From Thermoguttaceae bacterium (lineage in GTDB: Bacteria; Planctomycetota; Planctomycetia; Pirellulales; Thermoguttaceae), in contig JANXAQ010000138.1 of NCBI GenBank assembly GCA_025062105.1, positions 1 to 47,681 on the forward strand: a DNA stretch of 47,681 nt, given 5' to 3'. Numbering within the stretch: position 1 is the stretch's first letter; every line of letters begins with the position of its first letter. The notes beneath the pieces are model-generated. The model did not search any database, was not told the DNA's origin, and saw only the letters and a list, made by a program, of their open reading frames with translations. Shown here in pieces: positions 8,718-19,210 of the stretch. The position numbers and the translations under genes were made by a program.

Positions 8718-8728
8718 TTAGGGAAAGG

Positions 8729-9076
8729 TTATCCCTCTGTGGGGGGAGATTGCACCATTTGTTTAAGGGCTTTTAGTGCCCGGACCCGGACCTTATGCAT
8801 GGCGGGTCGGGCCGGGATATTGAGCAGTTCCCCAGGACGAAAGGGATTAGGAACCCCCGTTTTGGCAGGACGAGCTGGGATCAGCTTCCGTTCAATCTTC
8901 ACTAACCCGGGCAAAGCAAATACCCCCGGTCCCTCCGGACCTAAAGCTCTCTGCAGTTCCTGTTCCAGAGCCTTCATGACTTGACCGACTACCTTTTTAT
9001 CTACCCCGCTTGTTTCGGCCAATCGACGAATAAGTTCCGTTTTGCTCAGCGGCTTTGGCCCATTTTGTGCACACAT
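8729..9076 (-). CDS. HU-family DNA-binding protein
   Basis: A 115-residue histone-like protein. It has the HU order: SKTELIRRLAETSGVDKKVVGQVM (helix pair), an ALPGLVKIERKLIPARPAKTG beta arm with Pro-rich tip (RNPFRPGELLNIPARPAMHK), and the terminal helix VRALKALKQMVQ. It lacks a strict GFGTF motif, as is common in planctomycete and viral-like HU paralogs. The upstream strand shows AGGAGG seven to eight bases before the ATG. Its role would be nucleoid compaction or architectural DNA binding. It is monocistronic and faces the repeat-rich region. Confidence 0.85.
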   Translation of the reverse strand: MCAQNGPKPLSKTELIRRLAETSGVDKKVVGQVMKALEQELQRALGPEGPGVFALPGLVKIERKLIPARPAKTGVPNPFRPGELLNIPARPAMHKVRVRALKALKQMVQSPPTEG

Positions 9077-10428
9077 GCCAATAACCTCCTATACACACGA
9101 AGGAAAACGTTCTTCCCTTTCCGGAAGTTCGGAAGGACTCGATCGATTTTACGTCTCTCCTTCATCCAGGGGCGCTGCTTTTTGGATGTAGGAATTCCAG
9201 GAGCTTCTTGAGCTTCTTGCTTTTTTGTCGGGCAACTCCCTTGAGACGAGAAAAACAAGGCAGCCAGGAGAAAACTCGGAACCAGGGTTCGCCTCAAAGC
9301 TACCCGATATGGAAATGTTCACCCTCCGTTTGGGCTGCAGATTTTCGTTTCCTAGGTTTGATTAGAAACTCTTTTTCGAAAAAAACAATCCCACGCAAAG
9401 GGATTTTTTGTTTTTCAAACTTTTTGAATCCTCTTTTCATTGCCCCGTTATGGTGGGATGGAATGCCCTATATTTGGATACCATTTTGGGGGGTATAGGC
9501 CCCCTTAATCGCCCGATCCTCTTTGAAAACCTCCAGGTTTGTTTGAGCAGACTCTGGGTTTGAGCAGACTGCGGCCGGTAAGGAAAACTCACTGTCGACT
9601 CCGTTTTATGCTAATCCCCCCTTGCTACAAAGCTCGACCTTTACAGCCTTTTGTGGGGTTTAATATTTAAGAAGCAGACTTCTGGACGCCAAAGTGAAAG
9701 TGGATGTGGGGTTTTGTCGCTTTTTATTAGGTGAGTGTAGTGAGGTTATTTTTTTCGGCTGGTTGCAGGGGGTGGGGGTTTTGATTTCTGTTGGGGCAGA
9801 AGGGGAAGGGTGAAGGGGAAAAGGATAACACAAATCGAGGCATTTTTGGCCCCTGCTGGCCGGTTAGGCTCTCTGAGTTGCCGGCCTCTGGCTCGGGAAA
9901 AAGCGGCTGGTTTGCTATTGGGCGGAAATGGCCCCGTTTTTGGTTTCAGAGGCAGTGCCTGCGGAAAAGGGGTTTTGTTTTTTCATTTTCACCGAGGTTT
10001 AGGGCAGGGAAGCAAAAAAGCCTTGGGAACCGTCAAAATCCCACTCAGGCCAGCCTCTCGATTGCCTAGGGAGTAGTTTGGTGGCTAATTTGGGGTTGTT
10101 CCCAGAGGATACAGGGGTTAAAGGGGAACACTTTAGCCAAATGGCATGGGGCTTCGTGTCTAGCTATTCAGAGGGGTAGGGTTATAGGAAATGGAGGGGG
10201 AGACAAAACAAAAAGGTAAAAACGTAAACCGTATAAATATAAAAAAATAGGAGCGAGGTATTCCTTCCCTCGGCCAGCCTTTAGGTTAACCGACCTCTGC
10301 CACAGGGGCAAGAGGAGAGGTTTTTACTAGGCGGATTGGGTGATTGTTAGTAGGCTGAAAGGTTCTTTTGAAAAGTATGATTTGGTAGGAAGTTGGCTGT
10401 GATTTTTGTGATTTTAGAGAGGGTGGAG
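9077..10428. other. 1.35-kb gap without a convincing gene
   Basis: Short open frames exist but have no family features, and their codon use is not like the neighbours. Recognisable items are a bidirectional hairpin at 9387-9416, a G-rich stretch near 9765-9830 and degenerate REP-like palindromes at about 10265-10322. The promoter of the giant PQQ protein should lie in the last few hundred bases. Confidence 0.45.
9387..9416. terminator. Terminator-like hairpin in an otherwise empty region
   Basis: Stem aatccc/gggatt with a seven-base loop is followed by tttttgttttt on the plus strand and preceded by a run of A (T on the minus strand), so it could stop transcription in both directions. No protein gene ends close by. 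Confidence 0.5.
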
Positions 10429-13400
10429 ATGGAGCGGCGCATAGCAGGAAGAGTAGCGTTAGTGGGTCTTTTTTTGGGGCTGATGGGAGTTGGCGGGTTT
10501 TCAGAGGCCAAGGGAGCTGGGGGATCGATGCCGGGTTGCTGGGCGGCGATAGCCCCGGCAGTATTAGGACAACGGGCGGTGGGTGCGCCAATTCCGGCAT
10601 GGAATGCCCAGAAGGAAGCCGAAGAGAAGGACGAAGAGAAGAAGGAAAACCAGGATTTGGAAAGGGGGATGGATGTTTTTATGCCGCCGCCCCGGGAGGT
10701 GCTGAAAAATCTTTTTGCTGCGCAACGACTTCTAGAACAGGGTCGGGTTAGCGAAGCGGTTGGTTTTTTGCAGGCGATTCTGACCAATCCTGAAGACTAT
10801 TTTTTCCAACCGGATCCAAGTGCACCGACCCGCCGCAGTCTCAAAACCGAAGCCCAGCGCCTTTTAGGCCGAATGCCTCAAGAGGCCCGGCAGATATATG
10901 AACTTCGATATGGACCGCAGGCTCGGCAATTACTTCGGCAAGCGGTGGCTGAAGGCGATCCGGAAAAACTCAGCGAAATTTCCCGGAGCTTTTACCATAC
11001 GCAGGCCGGCTACGAAGCCACTCTGCTGTTAGGTTTGCACCATTTGCGTAGTGGTCGGGTGTTGGCTGGGGCATTGATTTTGAGTCGGCTGCAGGAGGAC
11101 TGCCCTTATTCGGAGAGATGGGAACCTACCTTATCGTTGGCCTTAGCCACGGCATGGTATCGGGCGAAAATGCCCCAGCAGGCTCAGGCGACCCTGGTGC
11201 GGTTGAGAGCGGCTCAGGGGGTGAAACCGCTCCAAGTGGGTGGACGACAAATAGCCTGGTTTCAGCGGGAACAGGATGCCTTGGGTTGGTTGGGTCAGTG
11301 GGTAAGCAGCCCAGGGGTTGGCCCTACTAGCCGGGAGCATACGGACTATCTGATGGTCCGAAACAGCCCCAGCCGAAATGCAAGCAGTTCGGGCGGTCGG
11401 CCCCTGTTGAATCTGCGTTGGCGGGTCCCGGTAGCCGACCATCCTATGCTAGAACAATGGATCCAGCGATTCCAGCAGGATTTTAACGAGCAAGGCATCC
11501 CGTGTCTGAGCCAAGGCATTCCCCTGGTCGTAGGCAACACGGTCCTGATGCGGTCGTTGGAAAACTTGGTGGCCGTGGATGTGCAGACGGGCAAACGGCT
11601 TTGGGAATCGCCGGTCGGTGCGCCGCTAGATACCATCCTAGCGGGTCAAGATCCTCAGATCAACCTTGGTGGGGCTACGCTGCTGCAGATGCGGATGACC
11701 CAGCGTCTTTGGCTCGATGCTACTTATAGCCGACTGAGCAGCGACGGCAAAATGGTCTTTTGCATTGAAGAAGAAGATTCCGGCTGGGAGCATCCCTTAG
11801 CACCGGGGATGCCGCCGATTGTAATTCTGCGGCAACGGATGAAAGAAAGCCGATCCTCTTCGGCGGGCAACCGGCTGGTAGCCTATGACATCCGAACCGG
11901 CAAACTGCAATGGGAACTGGGAGGTTTGGAACAGCAGGAATATGCTTTGCCGCTGGCGGGGACCACTTTCTTAGGCCCGCCGCTACCGCTGATGGGCCAA
12001 TTGTATGTGCTAGGGGAGACGCGCAACGACATTCGGCTTTTGGTGTTAGAGGCCCAGACAGGGCGGTTGATCTGGTCGCAGCAATTGGGGGTGGTAAGCC
12101 AGGAAGGCGGGCCGAAATTCGATTTTGACGCCCAAATGATGAGCAGTGGCTTTTTGGGGCTTTCGCCTTCGTATGCCGAGGGGATCTTGGTCTGTCCGAC
12201 AGGTCGAGGTGCTTTGGTGGCTTTAGACTTAGCAAACCGCACTTTTCTGTGGGCCTATGCCCACCTGCCTCAGGCGGAAGCCGAGCATCGCCGGATGCGA
12301 GTGCTGCAGCGGTTGATGGCTTTCGGCAATCCGATGGTCTCAGGCGCAGTCGATGGTTGGATAGAAAGCAGTTGTCTATTGGCCGATGGTCGGGTGGTGT
12401 TTGTGAGTCCAGACAGCCCAGAGCTATATTGCCTGAATCTTGCGGATGGCAAAGAACTATGGAAGCAATCTTGTCCGGATGGGTTGTATGTGGCCTGTGT
12501 GCATGATGGGAAAGTAGTCTGGGTGGGCCGACGGCGGGTAGTGGGAGTCCGATTGGCGGACGGACAACCTGCCTGGTCTGCTTCAATAGGCAAGCCCATG
12601 GCTTCTATGGTCCAATCGGCCGTTTTAGGCACAAAAGGCGGGTTGGAGGCGGAAAAGCCTAGCAGTGGGGATGGTCCGGAAGGCTCTGGTCGATTGGCCA
12701 TTGATCTGCCTGATGGAGCAATACCTACAGGGTTTGGCTTTTTAAGCGGTGATAAGTATTATTTGCCCCTGAGCACCGGAGAAGTGGCCACTGTGGATCT
12801 TACCAAAGGAGAAATTGTCCATCGGACCCGTTCCCGAACCGGCAGTGTACCTGGAAATCTGATCTGTGTGCGGGATAAGGTGATCAGCCAGGGGCCGGGC
12901 GGCGTGGAACTATACGAGCAACTGGAACCCCTCCGAGCCAAGACCCAGGCCCAGTTGACCCAAAATCCCCAGGATCCAGAAGCTTTGGCCGTTTGGGGAG
13001 AAATCCTGTGGGACGAGGGCCGACGGGCTGAAGCCATCAAAGCCTTCCAACAGAGTTTAACTGTCCGGGCGGATTCTCGCATCCAGCAATTCTTGCGAGA
13101 AACTCTGTTCGAGGGATTGGAAGAAGATTTTGGTAGCTATCGCTCTTATCTGCCAGAACTAGAAAAACTCTTAGAATCTCCGGAAGATCGAAACCGCTAT
13201 GAACGCCTCTTGGCCGAGGGATTACTCCAGGTGGCCGAGTATGCCGCCGCTTGGCAGACGGCATTCCGGCTAGCAGAGCGGAAAGACCAACTTGGGCGAT
13301 TGGAACCAATCAGTAAATTCTACACTGTGCGCGGGGACCGTTGGCTGGAAGATCATCTGAACCGATTACAGCAGAAAGCGCCGACAGCCCTCCGGCAGCA

Positions 13401-15585
13401 GATGGACCGGCAAATCCAGGAGCAATTGGAAAATGCCTTGCAGGGGCTAGATCCGGTCGGCCAGTTGAACACCTTTTTAACCTTATACCACAAGCATCCC
13501 TTGGCCGACCGGGCCAGGCAGGAACTGTTAAGCCGACTGGTTTCCGGCGGTCGCTGGCTGGAAGCCGAATTGCTGCTTCGCCAGCAGGCCCAGTCGGCCC
13601 AACCAGAAAAACAGCGTACTGCCGTGGCTCAATTGGCCGAACTGCTCCGCCGGGCAGGCCGACCATCGGAAGCAGCCGTCTATTATCAGCAGTTGGCTAA
13701 CCAGTGGCCAAATGAAATCTGCCTGGAGGGCAAAACCGGCAGACAAATTGTGGATTCCCTGCCGCCGGAGGACCCGGTCCGCCACTACTTGGGGCCGATC
13801 CGATGGCCCCAAGGCCGAGTCCGGATCCAAATTGCTAGCTCCACCGGTACCTCATCAGCAGCCGACAGCCAATTTCAGCCAGTACCCTTCCACGGCCGAC
13901 TTTTCCTTTCCACCGAAAACATCACCGATCCCCTCTACCAGGATATCCAAATTGCTTTCGATCAAAACCGACGGATGTTGTTAGGCTTTGACCGGTTTGG
14001 CCGGGAGTTATGGAAACCTTTCCCCTTGAGTTTTGGCAACAACCCCAATCGGTTTTTTGGGTTTAACCGGTCTTGGTGGAAGGTATATTTGCAAGGCCAC
14101 CTCATGGTCCTTTCGACGGGGGTGCATCTAGTGGCCTATGATCTGCTGGGGGTTTCCGGCGGGGAAGGACCTCGCCTTTTATGGACGATCGAATTGCTGG
14201 ACGCAGGCCGACTAAGCAACGAGAAAGAAGAAGTGCTGTTGCTGGGGGGATTTCCGCCCTTGCCCTGGCAGCAGTTTCCTGGTCAGCCCGGCAGCGCCAC
14301 CATTGGCTTGGTTACGGATCGGATAGTCTGCTTCCAGCAGCGTCGGTATTTAACGGGGGTGGATACCCTGACCGGCAAGGTGCTCTGGCAACGGAGCGAC
14401 CTGCCAGTAGGCTGTGCCATTTTTGGCGATGAACAACAGCTTTTTGTACTACCACCAGATAAAGCCGAACTGATAGTCTTGCAAACAAGCAATGGGCAAG
14501 TGATTGACCAAAGGCCGCTGCCGGCTCTGGATTTTGGCCGAACCGCTTTGCTGACCGAGTTGCCCGCCGGTCAAGTGCCTCCTCCGGGCATTATCCCGAT
14601 TCATCAAGCCGTGGATGTAAATCAGAGAGGCATGATGAATTTAGTGCTTCGGCAATATTGCCTGACTTCTATAGGTCCTCGGCTTCTCCTGTGGTATGGG
14701 CAGAACAATAAACAAGTGCTTCGGCTCTATGATCTGAGGGAGCAGAAGGATGTCTGGGGACCAATGCAGTTTGACATAAATACTCGGCTCAGCTTACTGG
14801 AAAAAGAGGCAGTAGGACTCCTAGAACCCAGCGGGCAATTCAGTTTGGTTCGGATCGCCGACGGCCAGGTGCTGATTAAAGACAAATTAGACCTCCGACA
14901 ATTCACTAACACATTGCAAGGTGTGCACCTAATGCACTTGGGCGATCTATACTTGGTGATACCCCACGGCGCTCCGCCGGGATTCCAACAGATGCCCCTC
15001 CAACCGGTGCCAGGCATGTACACAGCTCACGTGCCGTTTGGACAGGTCTATGCCTACTCAACGGAAGGCAAACGCCTATGGAACGAACCGGTGGAACTTC
15101 GTCAGCAAAATGTGCTTCTCAGTCAGCCAGCCGCTGTGCCGATAGTGGTCTTCGCCACCCAATTGTTCGAGAGACGTGGTCAAGGAGGCAGCTTCAATGT
15201 GCATTTATTAGCCATTCACAAACAAACCGGTCGAAAACTCTTGGAAGAAAAATTCCCTTATACAACCAATATTTTCCAGATCCTCGGTGCGCCAGAAAAA
15301 CATACTGTGGATATTCTGCTGCAACGGAACAAGATCACTTTTACTTTTACTGATGAAGCATGGCCCGCAGATGAAACAGCCACCTCCGAGCTACCCTCTG
15401 CCGAAGAAAAACCGAACCCTAAAAAACCGGTAACTTTACGCGAAGGCCTGTGGCGAGGGGTACAGAGGTTGTTGGGGCGGAAGGTCCTTCCGGGCCAGCA
15501 GGATCAGCCCGATCCGAATATGCCTCGATTTGTACCAATTCCTTTGCCCGTGCCCGTGGAGGAAGCTCAGGAGATACCAAAATAA
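10429..15585 (+). CDS. Giant exported TPR / PQQ-like beta-propeller protein
   Basis: About 1718 residues from ATG 10429 (GAGAGGGTGGAG just upstream; a TTG 36 bases earlier is less likely). A signal peptide (MERRIAGRVALVGLFLGLMG) is followed by a charged linker, a TPR-like helical part (about 70-270), a first propeller (about 310-830) with repeated blades such as VAVDVQTGKRLWE, VAYDIRTGKLQWE and LNLADGKELWK, another TPR region (about 850-1110, PEALAVWGEILWDEGRRAEA), and a second propeller (about 1150-1650, e.g. TGVDTLTGKVLWQ). These blades are PQQ-like/BamB-type; no dehydrogenase calcium or catalytic residues are evident. A scaffold or envelope role is inferred. It ends four bases before a family C element. 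Confidence 0.85.
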   Translation: MERRIAGRVALVGLFLGLMGVGGFSEAKGAGGSMPGCWAAIAPAVLGQRAVGAPIPAWNAQKEAEEKDEEKKENQDLERGMDVFMPPPREVLKNLFAAQRLLEQGRVSEAVGFLQAILTNPEDYFFQPDPSAPTRRSLKTEAQRLLGRMPQEARQIYELRYGPQARQLLRQAVAEGDPEKLSEISRSFYHTQAGYEATLLLGLHHLRSGRVLAGALILSRLQEDCPYSERWEPTLSLALATAWYRAKMPQQAQATLVRLRAAQGVKPLQVGGRQIAWFQREQDALGWLGQWVSSPGVGPTSREHTDYLMVRNSPSRNASSSGGRPLLNLRWRVPVADHPMLEQWIQRFQQDFNEQGIPCLSQGIPLVVGNTVLMRSLENLVAVDVQTGKRLWESPVGAPLDTILAGQDPQINLGGATLLQMRMTQRLWLDATYSRLSSDGKMVFCIEEEDSGWEHPLAPGMPPIVILRQRMKESRSSSAGNRLVAYDIRTGKLQWELGGLEQQEYALPLAGTTFLGPPLPLMGQLYVLGETRNDIRLLVLEAQTGRLIWSQQLGVVSQEGGPKFDFDAQMMSSGFLGLSPSYAEGILVCPTGRGALVALDLANRTFLWAYAHLPQAEAEHRRMRVLQRLMAFGNPMVSGAVDGWIESSCLLADGRVVFVSPDSPELYCLNLADGKELWKQSCPDGLYVACVHDGKVVWVGRRRVVGVRLADGQPAWSASIGKPMASMVQSAVLGTKGGLEAEKPSSGDGPEGSGRLAIDLPDGAIPTGFGFLSGDKYYLPLSTGEVATVDLTKGEIVHRTRSRTGSVPGNLICVRDKVISQGPGGVELYEQLEPLRAKTQAQLTQNPQDPEALAVWGEILWDEGRRAEAIKAFQQSLTVRADSRIQQFLRETLFEGLEEDFGSYRSYLPELEKLLESPEDRNRYERLLAEGLLQVAEYAAAWQTAFRLAERKDQLGRLEPISKFYTVRGDRWLEDHLNRLQQKAPTALRQQMDRQIQEQLENALQGLDPVGQLNTFLTLYHKHPLADRARQELLSRLVSGGRWLEAELLLRQQAQSAQPEKQRTAVAQLAELLRRAGRPSEAAVYYQQLANQWPNEICLEGKTGRQIVDSLPPEDPVRHYLGPIRWPQGRVRIQIASSTGTSSAADSQFQPVPFHGRLFLSTENITDPLYQDIQIAFDQNRRMLLGFDRFGRELWKPFPLSFGNNPNRFFGFNRSWWKVYLQGHLMVLSTGVHLVAYDLLGVSGGEGPRLLWTIELLDAGRLSNEKEEVLLLGGFPPLPWQQFPGQPGSATIGLVTDRIVCFQQRRYLTGVDTLTGKVLWQRSDLPVGCAIFGDEQQLFVLPPDKAELIVLQTSNGQVIDQRPLPALDFGRTALLTELPAGQVPPPGIIPIHQAVDVNQRGMMNLVLRQYCLTSIGPRLLLWYGQNNKQVLRLYDLREQKDVWGPMQFDINTRLSLLEKEAVGLLEPSGQFSLVRIADGQVLIKDKLDLRQFTNTLQGVHLMHLGDLYLVIPHGAPPGFQQMPLQPVPGMYTAHVPFGQVYAYSTEGKRLWNEPVELRQQNVLLSQPAAVPIVVFATQLFERRGQGGSFNVHLLAIHKQTGRKLLEEKFPYTTNIFQILGAPEKHTVDILLQRNKITFTFTDEAWPADETATSELPSAEEKPNPKKPVTLREGLWRGVQRLLGRKVLPGQQDQPDPNMPRFVPIPLPVPVEEAQEIPK

Positions 15586-15589
15586 GTAA

Positions 15590-15779
15590 GGAACCTCTGC
15601 ATAATTCCAAAGGGATATTTTTATCCCATTTTGGCTGGTTTTCTCTCTAACACAACATATAAGGCTGCTAGCATTGCTAGCACCCAATAGATAGGAGATG
15701 TCCAGATAGGAAAATCAACCGGCTAGAGAGTCAAAAGTTCATAAAGTTCACTATATGTTCAGGATTTTGCAGAGGTTCC
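15590..15779 (+). mobile_element. Family C MITE-like element with target duplication GTAA
   Basis: 190 bp, GGAACCTCTGCATAAT to ATTTTGCAGAGGTTCC, with internal ctgctagcattgctagca. GTAA occurs directly at 15586-15589 and at 15780-15783. It sits four bases after the stop of the PQQ protein. Confidence 0.85.
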
Positions 15780-15905
15780 GTAAGAATGAATTAATAAGAA
15801 GTGGAACATTTCGGACGAGTGAAGGAATCTGCCGCTGCTTTCCGAGCCATGGGCAGGTTCCTCCCTCGTGGTAAGGTTACAAAACATAATTTCAGGAGAG
15901 TTGGT

Positions 15906-16066
15906 AAGGTTGCTTTTTACCATTTTGGGCCTCGCTCTGGAAGAGCAATATTCTAATTCTTTGTCTTCTTTGTCGCTATTGGAGTTAGAACATTAGCTAG
16001 CCAAAAGAAGGGTTCGTCGTAACTACCAGAAGCAAACCAAGTCGAGAAGATGGTAAAACTCTAGCT
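15906..16066 (+). mobile_element. Family A element, strongly diverged
   Basis: ggttgctttttaccattttg at the left, gatggtaaaactctagct at the right, with attggagttag and gggttcgtcgtaactacc in the middle matching the consensus order. It lies just upstream of the terpene-cyclase-like gene. Confidence 0.55.
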
Positions 16067-16113
16067 AAGGGAGGCGATGGAGAAAAGTTCGATCTAAAAG
16101 GAGGAACCAGACA

Positions 16114-17196
16114 ATGAGGATTTATTCATATTCTTATGGTGGTCTATTTTTAGGCGCCAAACTGCCCATCCCGCTAAGTTGGCTGATTCTGTTGGCGGTG
16201 GCAGTAAGCTTCGGATGGGGCGTTGCGGAGCTTTGCTACGGCTTGGACCTCAAAGACCCGAAAGTGCAGCAGGTGGTGCAGCGTGGTTTGGATTGGTTGG
16301 CCAAGAATCAATCCCGGGCCGGTTTCTGGACCGCCAATAACGGCCAATATCCGACAGCGATGACCGGTTTGGCGGGGCTGGCCCTGTTGTGCGAAGGTTC
16401 CACTACGACCCAGGGTAAATACGCTCCGAATATTCGCCGGGCGGTCGATTACCTTTTGAGCAAAGCCCGGCCCAACGGACTGATCGGCGATCCGCATCGG
16501 GACGACCGGTACACCTACGGCCACGGCTTTGCCACCCTGTTCCTGTCGCAAGTTCTGGGTGAAGAAGAAGACCAGCAGCGGCGGGAAGAACTGGTCCGGG
16601 TATTAACGAAGGCAGTCATCTTTTGTGGCCAGGCGCAAACACGGGCCGGCGGTTGGGGCTATGTCAGCGCCAAAGACGGCCAGGGATTCGACGAAGGCTC
16701 AACTACCATCACTCAGGTGCAGGCACTTCGCGGCTGTCGAAACGCTGGCATCCCGGTACCAAAGGAAATCATCGACAATGCAATCAATTACATCAAGCGA
16801 TGCACCACACCCAACGGCGGCGTACAGTATAATTCCCAAGGCGGAGGCGAACGCCCGCCGATTACTGCCGCTGCCATCGCCTGCCTGTTTAATGCCGGCG
16901 AATACGATAGCGAGTATGTTCCCCGTCTGCTTAGCTTCTGTGAAAAACACCTAGGCAATTTACAACAAGATCATGGCCATTGGCACTATTCCCATTATTA
17001 CTACGCCCAAGTCATGTACCGAGAAGGGGGCCAAAAGTGGGAAGAATATCGAAACAAACTCTATGAGCGGCTCGTTCGAGAGGCTGGGCCGGATGGAGCC
17101 TGGACTCAAGGCTATATCGGCCCAGTCTTTACCACAGCCGTCAATTTGACCATCCTGCAACTCGAACGGGCAGCTCTGCCTATTTACCAACGGTAA
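16114..17196 (+). CDS. Squalene/terpene cyclase-like alpha-toroid protein
   Basis: A 360-residue protein preceded by aaaggaggaacc. A signal peptide or anchor covers about residues 20-45. The rest is a prenyltransferase/squalene-oxidase-type toroid with several QW-like motifs (NQSRAGFW, QTRAGGWGY, QQDHGHWHY, AGPDGAW) and alternating helices. I do not see the DXDD or DCTAE motif of real triterpene cyclases, and it is about half their length, so catalytic cyclisation is doubtful. In planctomycetes such genes often precede moxR clusters. It is 75 bp ahead of moxR, so co-transcription is likely. The molecular role is unknown; protein or lipid binding in the envelope is my inference. Confidence 0.8.
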   Translation: MRIYSYSYGGLFLGAKLPIPLSWLILLAVAVSFGWGVAELCYGLDLKDPKVQQVVQRGLDWLAKNQSRAGFWTANNGQYPTAMTGLAGLALLCEGSTTTQGKYAPNIRRAVDYLLSKARPNGLIGDPHRDDRYTYGHGFATLFLSQVLGEEEDQQRREELVRVLTKAVIFCGQAQTRAGGWGYVSAKDGQGFDEGSTTITQVQALRGCRNAGIPVPKEIIDNAINYIKRCTTPNGGVQYNSQGGGERPPITAAAIACLFNAGEYDSEYVPRLLSFCEKHLGNLQQDHGHWHYSHYYYAQVMYREGGQKWEEYRNKLYERLVREAGPDGAWTQGYIGPVFTTAVNLTILQLERAALPIYQR

Positions 17197-17271
17197 TTAG
17201 TTGTTCCTAGGCAAATCCAATCCATGGTTTGCCCAAGCACGTAGGTCCTTATTTCGAAAGAGGTGTTTCGC

Positions 17272-18324
17272 ATGTCAGAGACGTTCACCGCCCATGATAC
17301 GGCAGCTATTGAAAAATTGGCCGCTGCACGGGAAAAAATCCTTAGCCAACTCTCCCGCGTCATCGTTGGCCAACGGGAAGTCATTGAGCAATTGTTGATT
17401 TCACTTTTTAGCCGCGGCCATTGCTTGCTGGAAGGGGTGCCTGGCCTGGCCAAAACCTTGATGGTCAGCACTCTAAGCCGATGTTTGAATCTTTCGTTTA
17501 AGCGGATTCAGTTCACGCCGGACCTGATGCCGGCCGACATTACCGGTACCGAGATCATCGAGGAGAACCGAACCACCGGCACACGGGAACTGCGATTTTT
17601 GGAAGGTCCGATCTTTGCCAATGTGATTTTGGCCGACGAAATCAACCGTACGCCGCCGAAAACGCAAGCGGCTCTGCTGGAGGCCATGCAAGAACGGCAG
17701 GTAACCATCGGCCGGGTCCGCCACCCAATGGCTGATCCGTTCTTTGTCTTGGCTACGCAAAACCCCATCGAACAAGAAGGTACCTATCCGCTGCCGGAGG
17801 CCCAGCAGGACCGTTTCATGTTTAAGGTTTTTGTCAATTATCCGAGTTTTGAGGAGGAGTTTGAGATTGCCCGGCGCACGACGGCCATTTTCGATGAGAA
17901 TGTCGAACCCGTCCTGACGGGGGAAGAGATTCTGGAATTGCAGCGGATTGTCCGCCAGGTGCCGGTAAGCGATCATGTCATCCGATATACGTTGGCATTG
18001 GTGCGCCAGACGCGGGTTGGTCAGCCGGGCACCCCATCGTTTATCGAAGAGCGTCTGAGTTGGGGTGCCGGTCCCCGCGCTGTGCAATTTTTGATCATCG
18101 GCGGCAAAGCCCGCGCCCTACTTTATGGCAGAACCTATGTTACTATTGAAGACATTCAGGCTTTGGCTAAACCGGTGCTTCGGCATCGGCTGGTGCTGAG
18201 CTTTACCGCAGAAAGCGAAGGGATTACCACCGATCAGGTGATCGAACAACTGTTGGCAGTTACCCCTACTCGTGAGGATGAGCTGACCCGCGATGCCCGA
18301 TTCCAAAAGATTTTTGCATCCTGA
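17272..18324 (+). CDS. moxR: MoxR-family AAA+ ATPase
   Basis: 350 residues from ATG 17272 (GAGG nine bases upstream; a GTG three codons earlier is possible). The AAA_3 core shows Walker A GVPGLAKT (G55-T62, Lys61), Walker B ILADEINR, sensor-1 [18 protein letters not shown] and the arginine-finger region QDRFMF. The C-terminal lid follows. MoxR ATPases are chaperones that, with vWA proteins, remodel or activate partner proteins or complexes. It overlaps the downstream DUF58 gene by 32 bases, a tight coupling seen in many MoxR operons. Confidence 0.95.
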   Translation: MSETFTAHDTAAIEKLAAAREKILSQLSRVIVGQREVIEQLLISLFSRGHCLLEGVPGLAKTLMVSTLSRCLNLSFKRIQFTPDLMPADITGTEIIEENRTTGTRELRFLEGPIFANVILADEINRTPPKTQAALLEAMQERQVTIGRVRHPMADPFFVLATQNPIEQEGTYPLPEAQQDRFMFKVFVNYPSFEEEFEIARRTTAIFDENVEPVLTGEEILELQRIVRQVPVSDHVIRYTLALVRQTRVGQPGTPSFIEERLSWGAGPRAVQFLIIGGKARALLYGRTYVTIEDIQALAKPVLRHRLVLSFTAESEGITTDQVIEQLLAVTPTREDELTRDARFQKIFAS

Positions 18325-19210
18325 GGCGATTAAGCGGATTTCCCGGCTGGAACTGCGTGCTAGGCACATTGTCGAAGGTTTCCTGGCCGGGATGCACCGA
18401 AGCCCCTACTACGGCCGGTCGCCCGAATTCGTCCAGCACCGGCAGTACGCTTGGGGCGACGACCTGCGCGATGTGGACTGGAAAGTTTGGGCCAAGCAGG
18501 ACCGCTTTTACGTCAAACAGTACGAAGAAGACACCAACCTCCGCTGTACGTTGTTGGTGGATGTGTCCAATAGTATGCGGTACGGCCGAGGGGCCATGAA
18601 CAAATACGAATACGCCTGCACCATCGCTGCCAGTTTGGCGTATTTAGCCCTTCGGCAACAAGACGCTGTGGGCTGTGTAACGTTTGACGAAGCAGTCCGG
18701 GTCGTGGTACCGCAACGCACTAAACGTAACCATCTGGACAGTATCCTCCAAGCTTTTAATATTGCCGAACCGAAAAATAAAACCGACCTGTCTGGGGTAC
18801 TGAGCGCCACGGCCGAAAGCTACCCCCGACGCGGCATCATGGTGCTGGTTTCGGACCTATTGGTGCCCCGGGATGGTTTGTTCCGTGGGCTGAAGCTGCT
18901 GAAGGCCCGAGACCATGAGATTTTAGTCTTCCACGTGTTGGACGACGACGAATTGGATTTTCCCTTCAGCGGTCCAACCCGCTTCGAAGGCCTAGAGGAG
19001 CCAATCCATCTGAACTGCAATCCCCGAGCCTTGCGGGAGGGATATTTGGCCGCGTTGGGGCAGTACTTGGACGAAGTACGGCGCGGTTGCTCGCGATTGG
19101 CAATTGATTACGCCTTGCTGCGAACCAGCCAACCGTTGGATGCGGCCTTGGCTGCTTTTCTCAGCTACCGACTAAGCCGACATCGCCGCGGCCTCCGCAA
19201 AGGAAGATAG
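18293..19210 (+). CDS. DUF58 / vWA-like protein
   Basis: 305 residues. It contains the DUF58 signature [20 protein letters not shown] followed by [12 protein letters not shown]. Immediately after comes a von Willebrand factor A fold with a MIDAS-type D-x-S-x-S (Asp90, Ser92, Ser94 in VDVSNSM). DUF58 proteins are the constant partners of MoxR. The reading frame starts inside the moxR tail, indicating translational coupling. No transmembrane segment is evident, so it should work on the cytoplasmic side with the ATPase. Confidence 0.93.
   Translation: MPDSKRFLHPEAIKRISRLELRARHIVEGFLAGMHRSPYYGRSPEFVQHRQYAWGDDLRDVDWKVWAKQDRFYVKQYEEDTNLRCTLLVDVSNSMRYGRGAMNKYEYACTIAASLAYLALRQQDAVGCVTFDEAVRVVVPQRTKRNHLDSILQAFNIAEPKNKTDLSGVLSATAESYPRRGIMVLVSDLLVPRDGLFRGLKLLKARDHEILVFHVLDDDELDFPFSGPTRFEGLEEPIHLNCNPRALREGYLAALGQYLDEVRRGCSRLAIDYALLRTSQPLDAALAAFLSYRLSRHRRGLRKGR

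Noticed and set aside
9046-9297. Small minus-strand frame beginning with a signal-like sequence (MRRTLVPSFLLAALFFSS)
   Set aside because: It overlaps the HU gene start in another frame, the remaining residues are Lys/Arg-rich without a domain, and no ribosome-binding site precedes it.
9791-10076. Two overlapping open frames in a G-rich stretch
   Set aside because: The composition is low in complexity and neither frame has a recognised domain or convincing start.
10429-15585. PQQ-dependent alcohol dehydrogenase
   Set aside because: Blades are present, but no catalytic Asp or vicinal-Cys motif, nor a cytochrome domain, is seen.
16114-17196. Genuine squalene-hopene cyclase
   Set aside because: About half the usual length, and the DXDD catalytic motif is absent.
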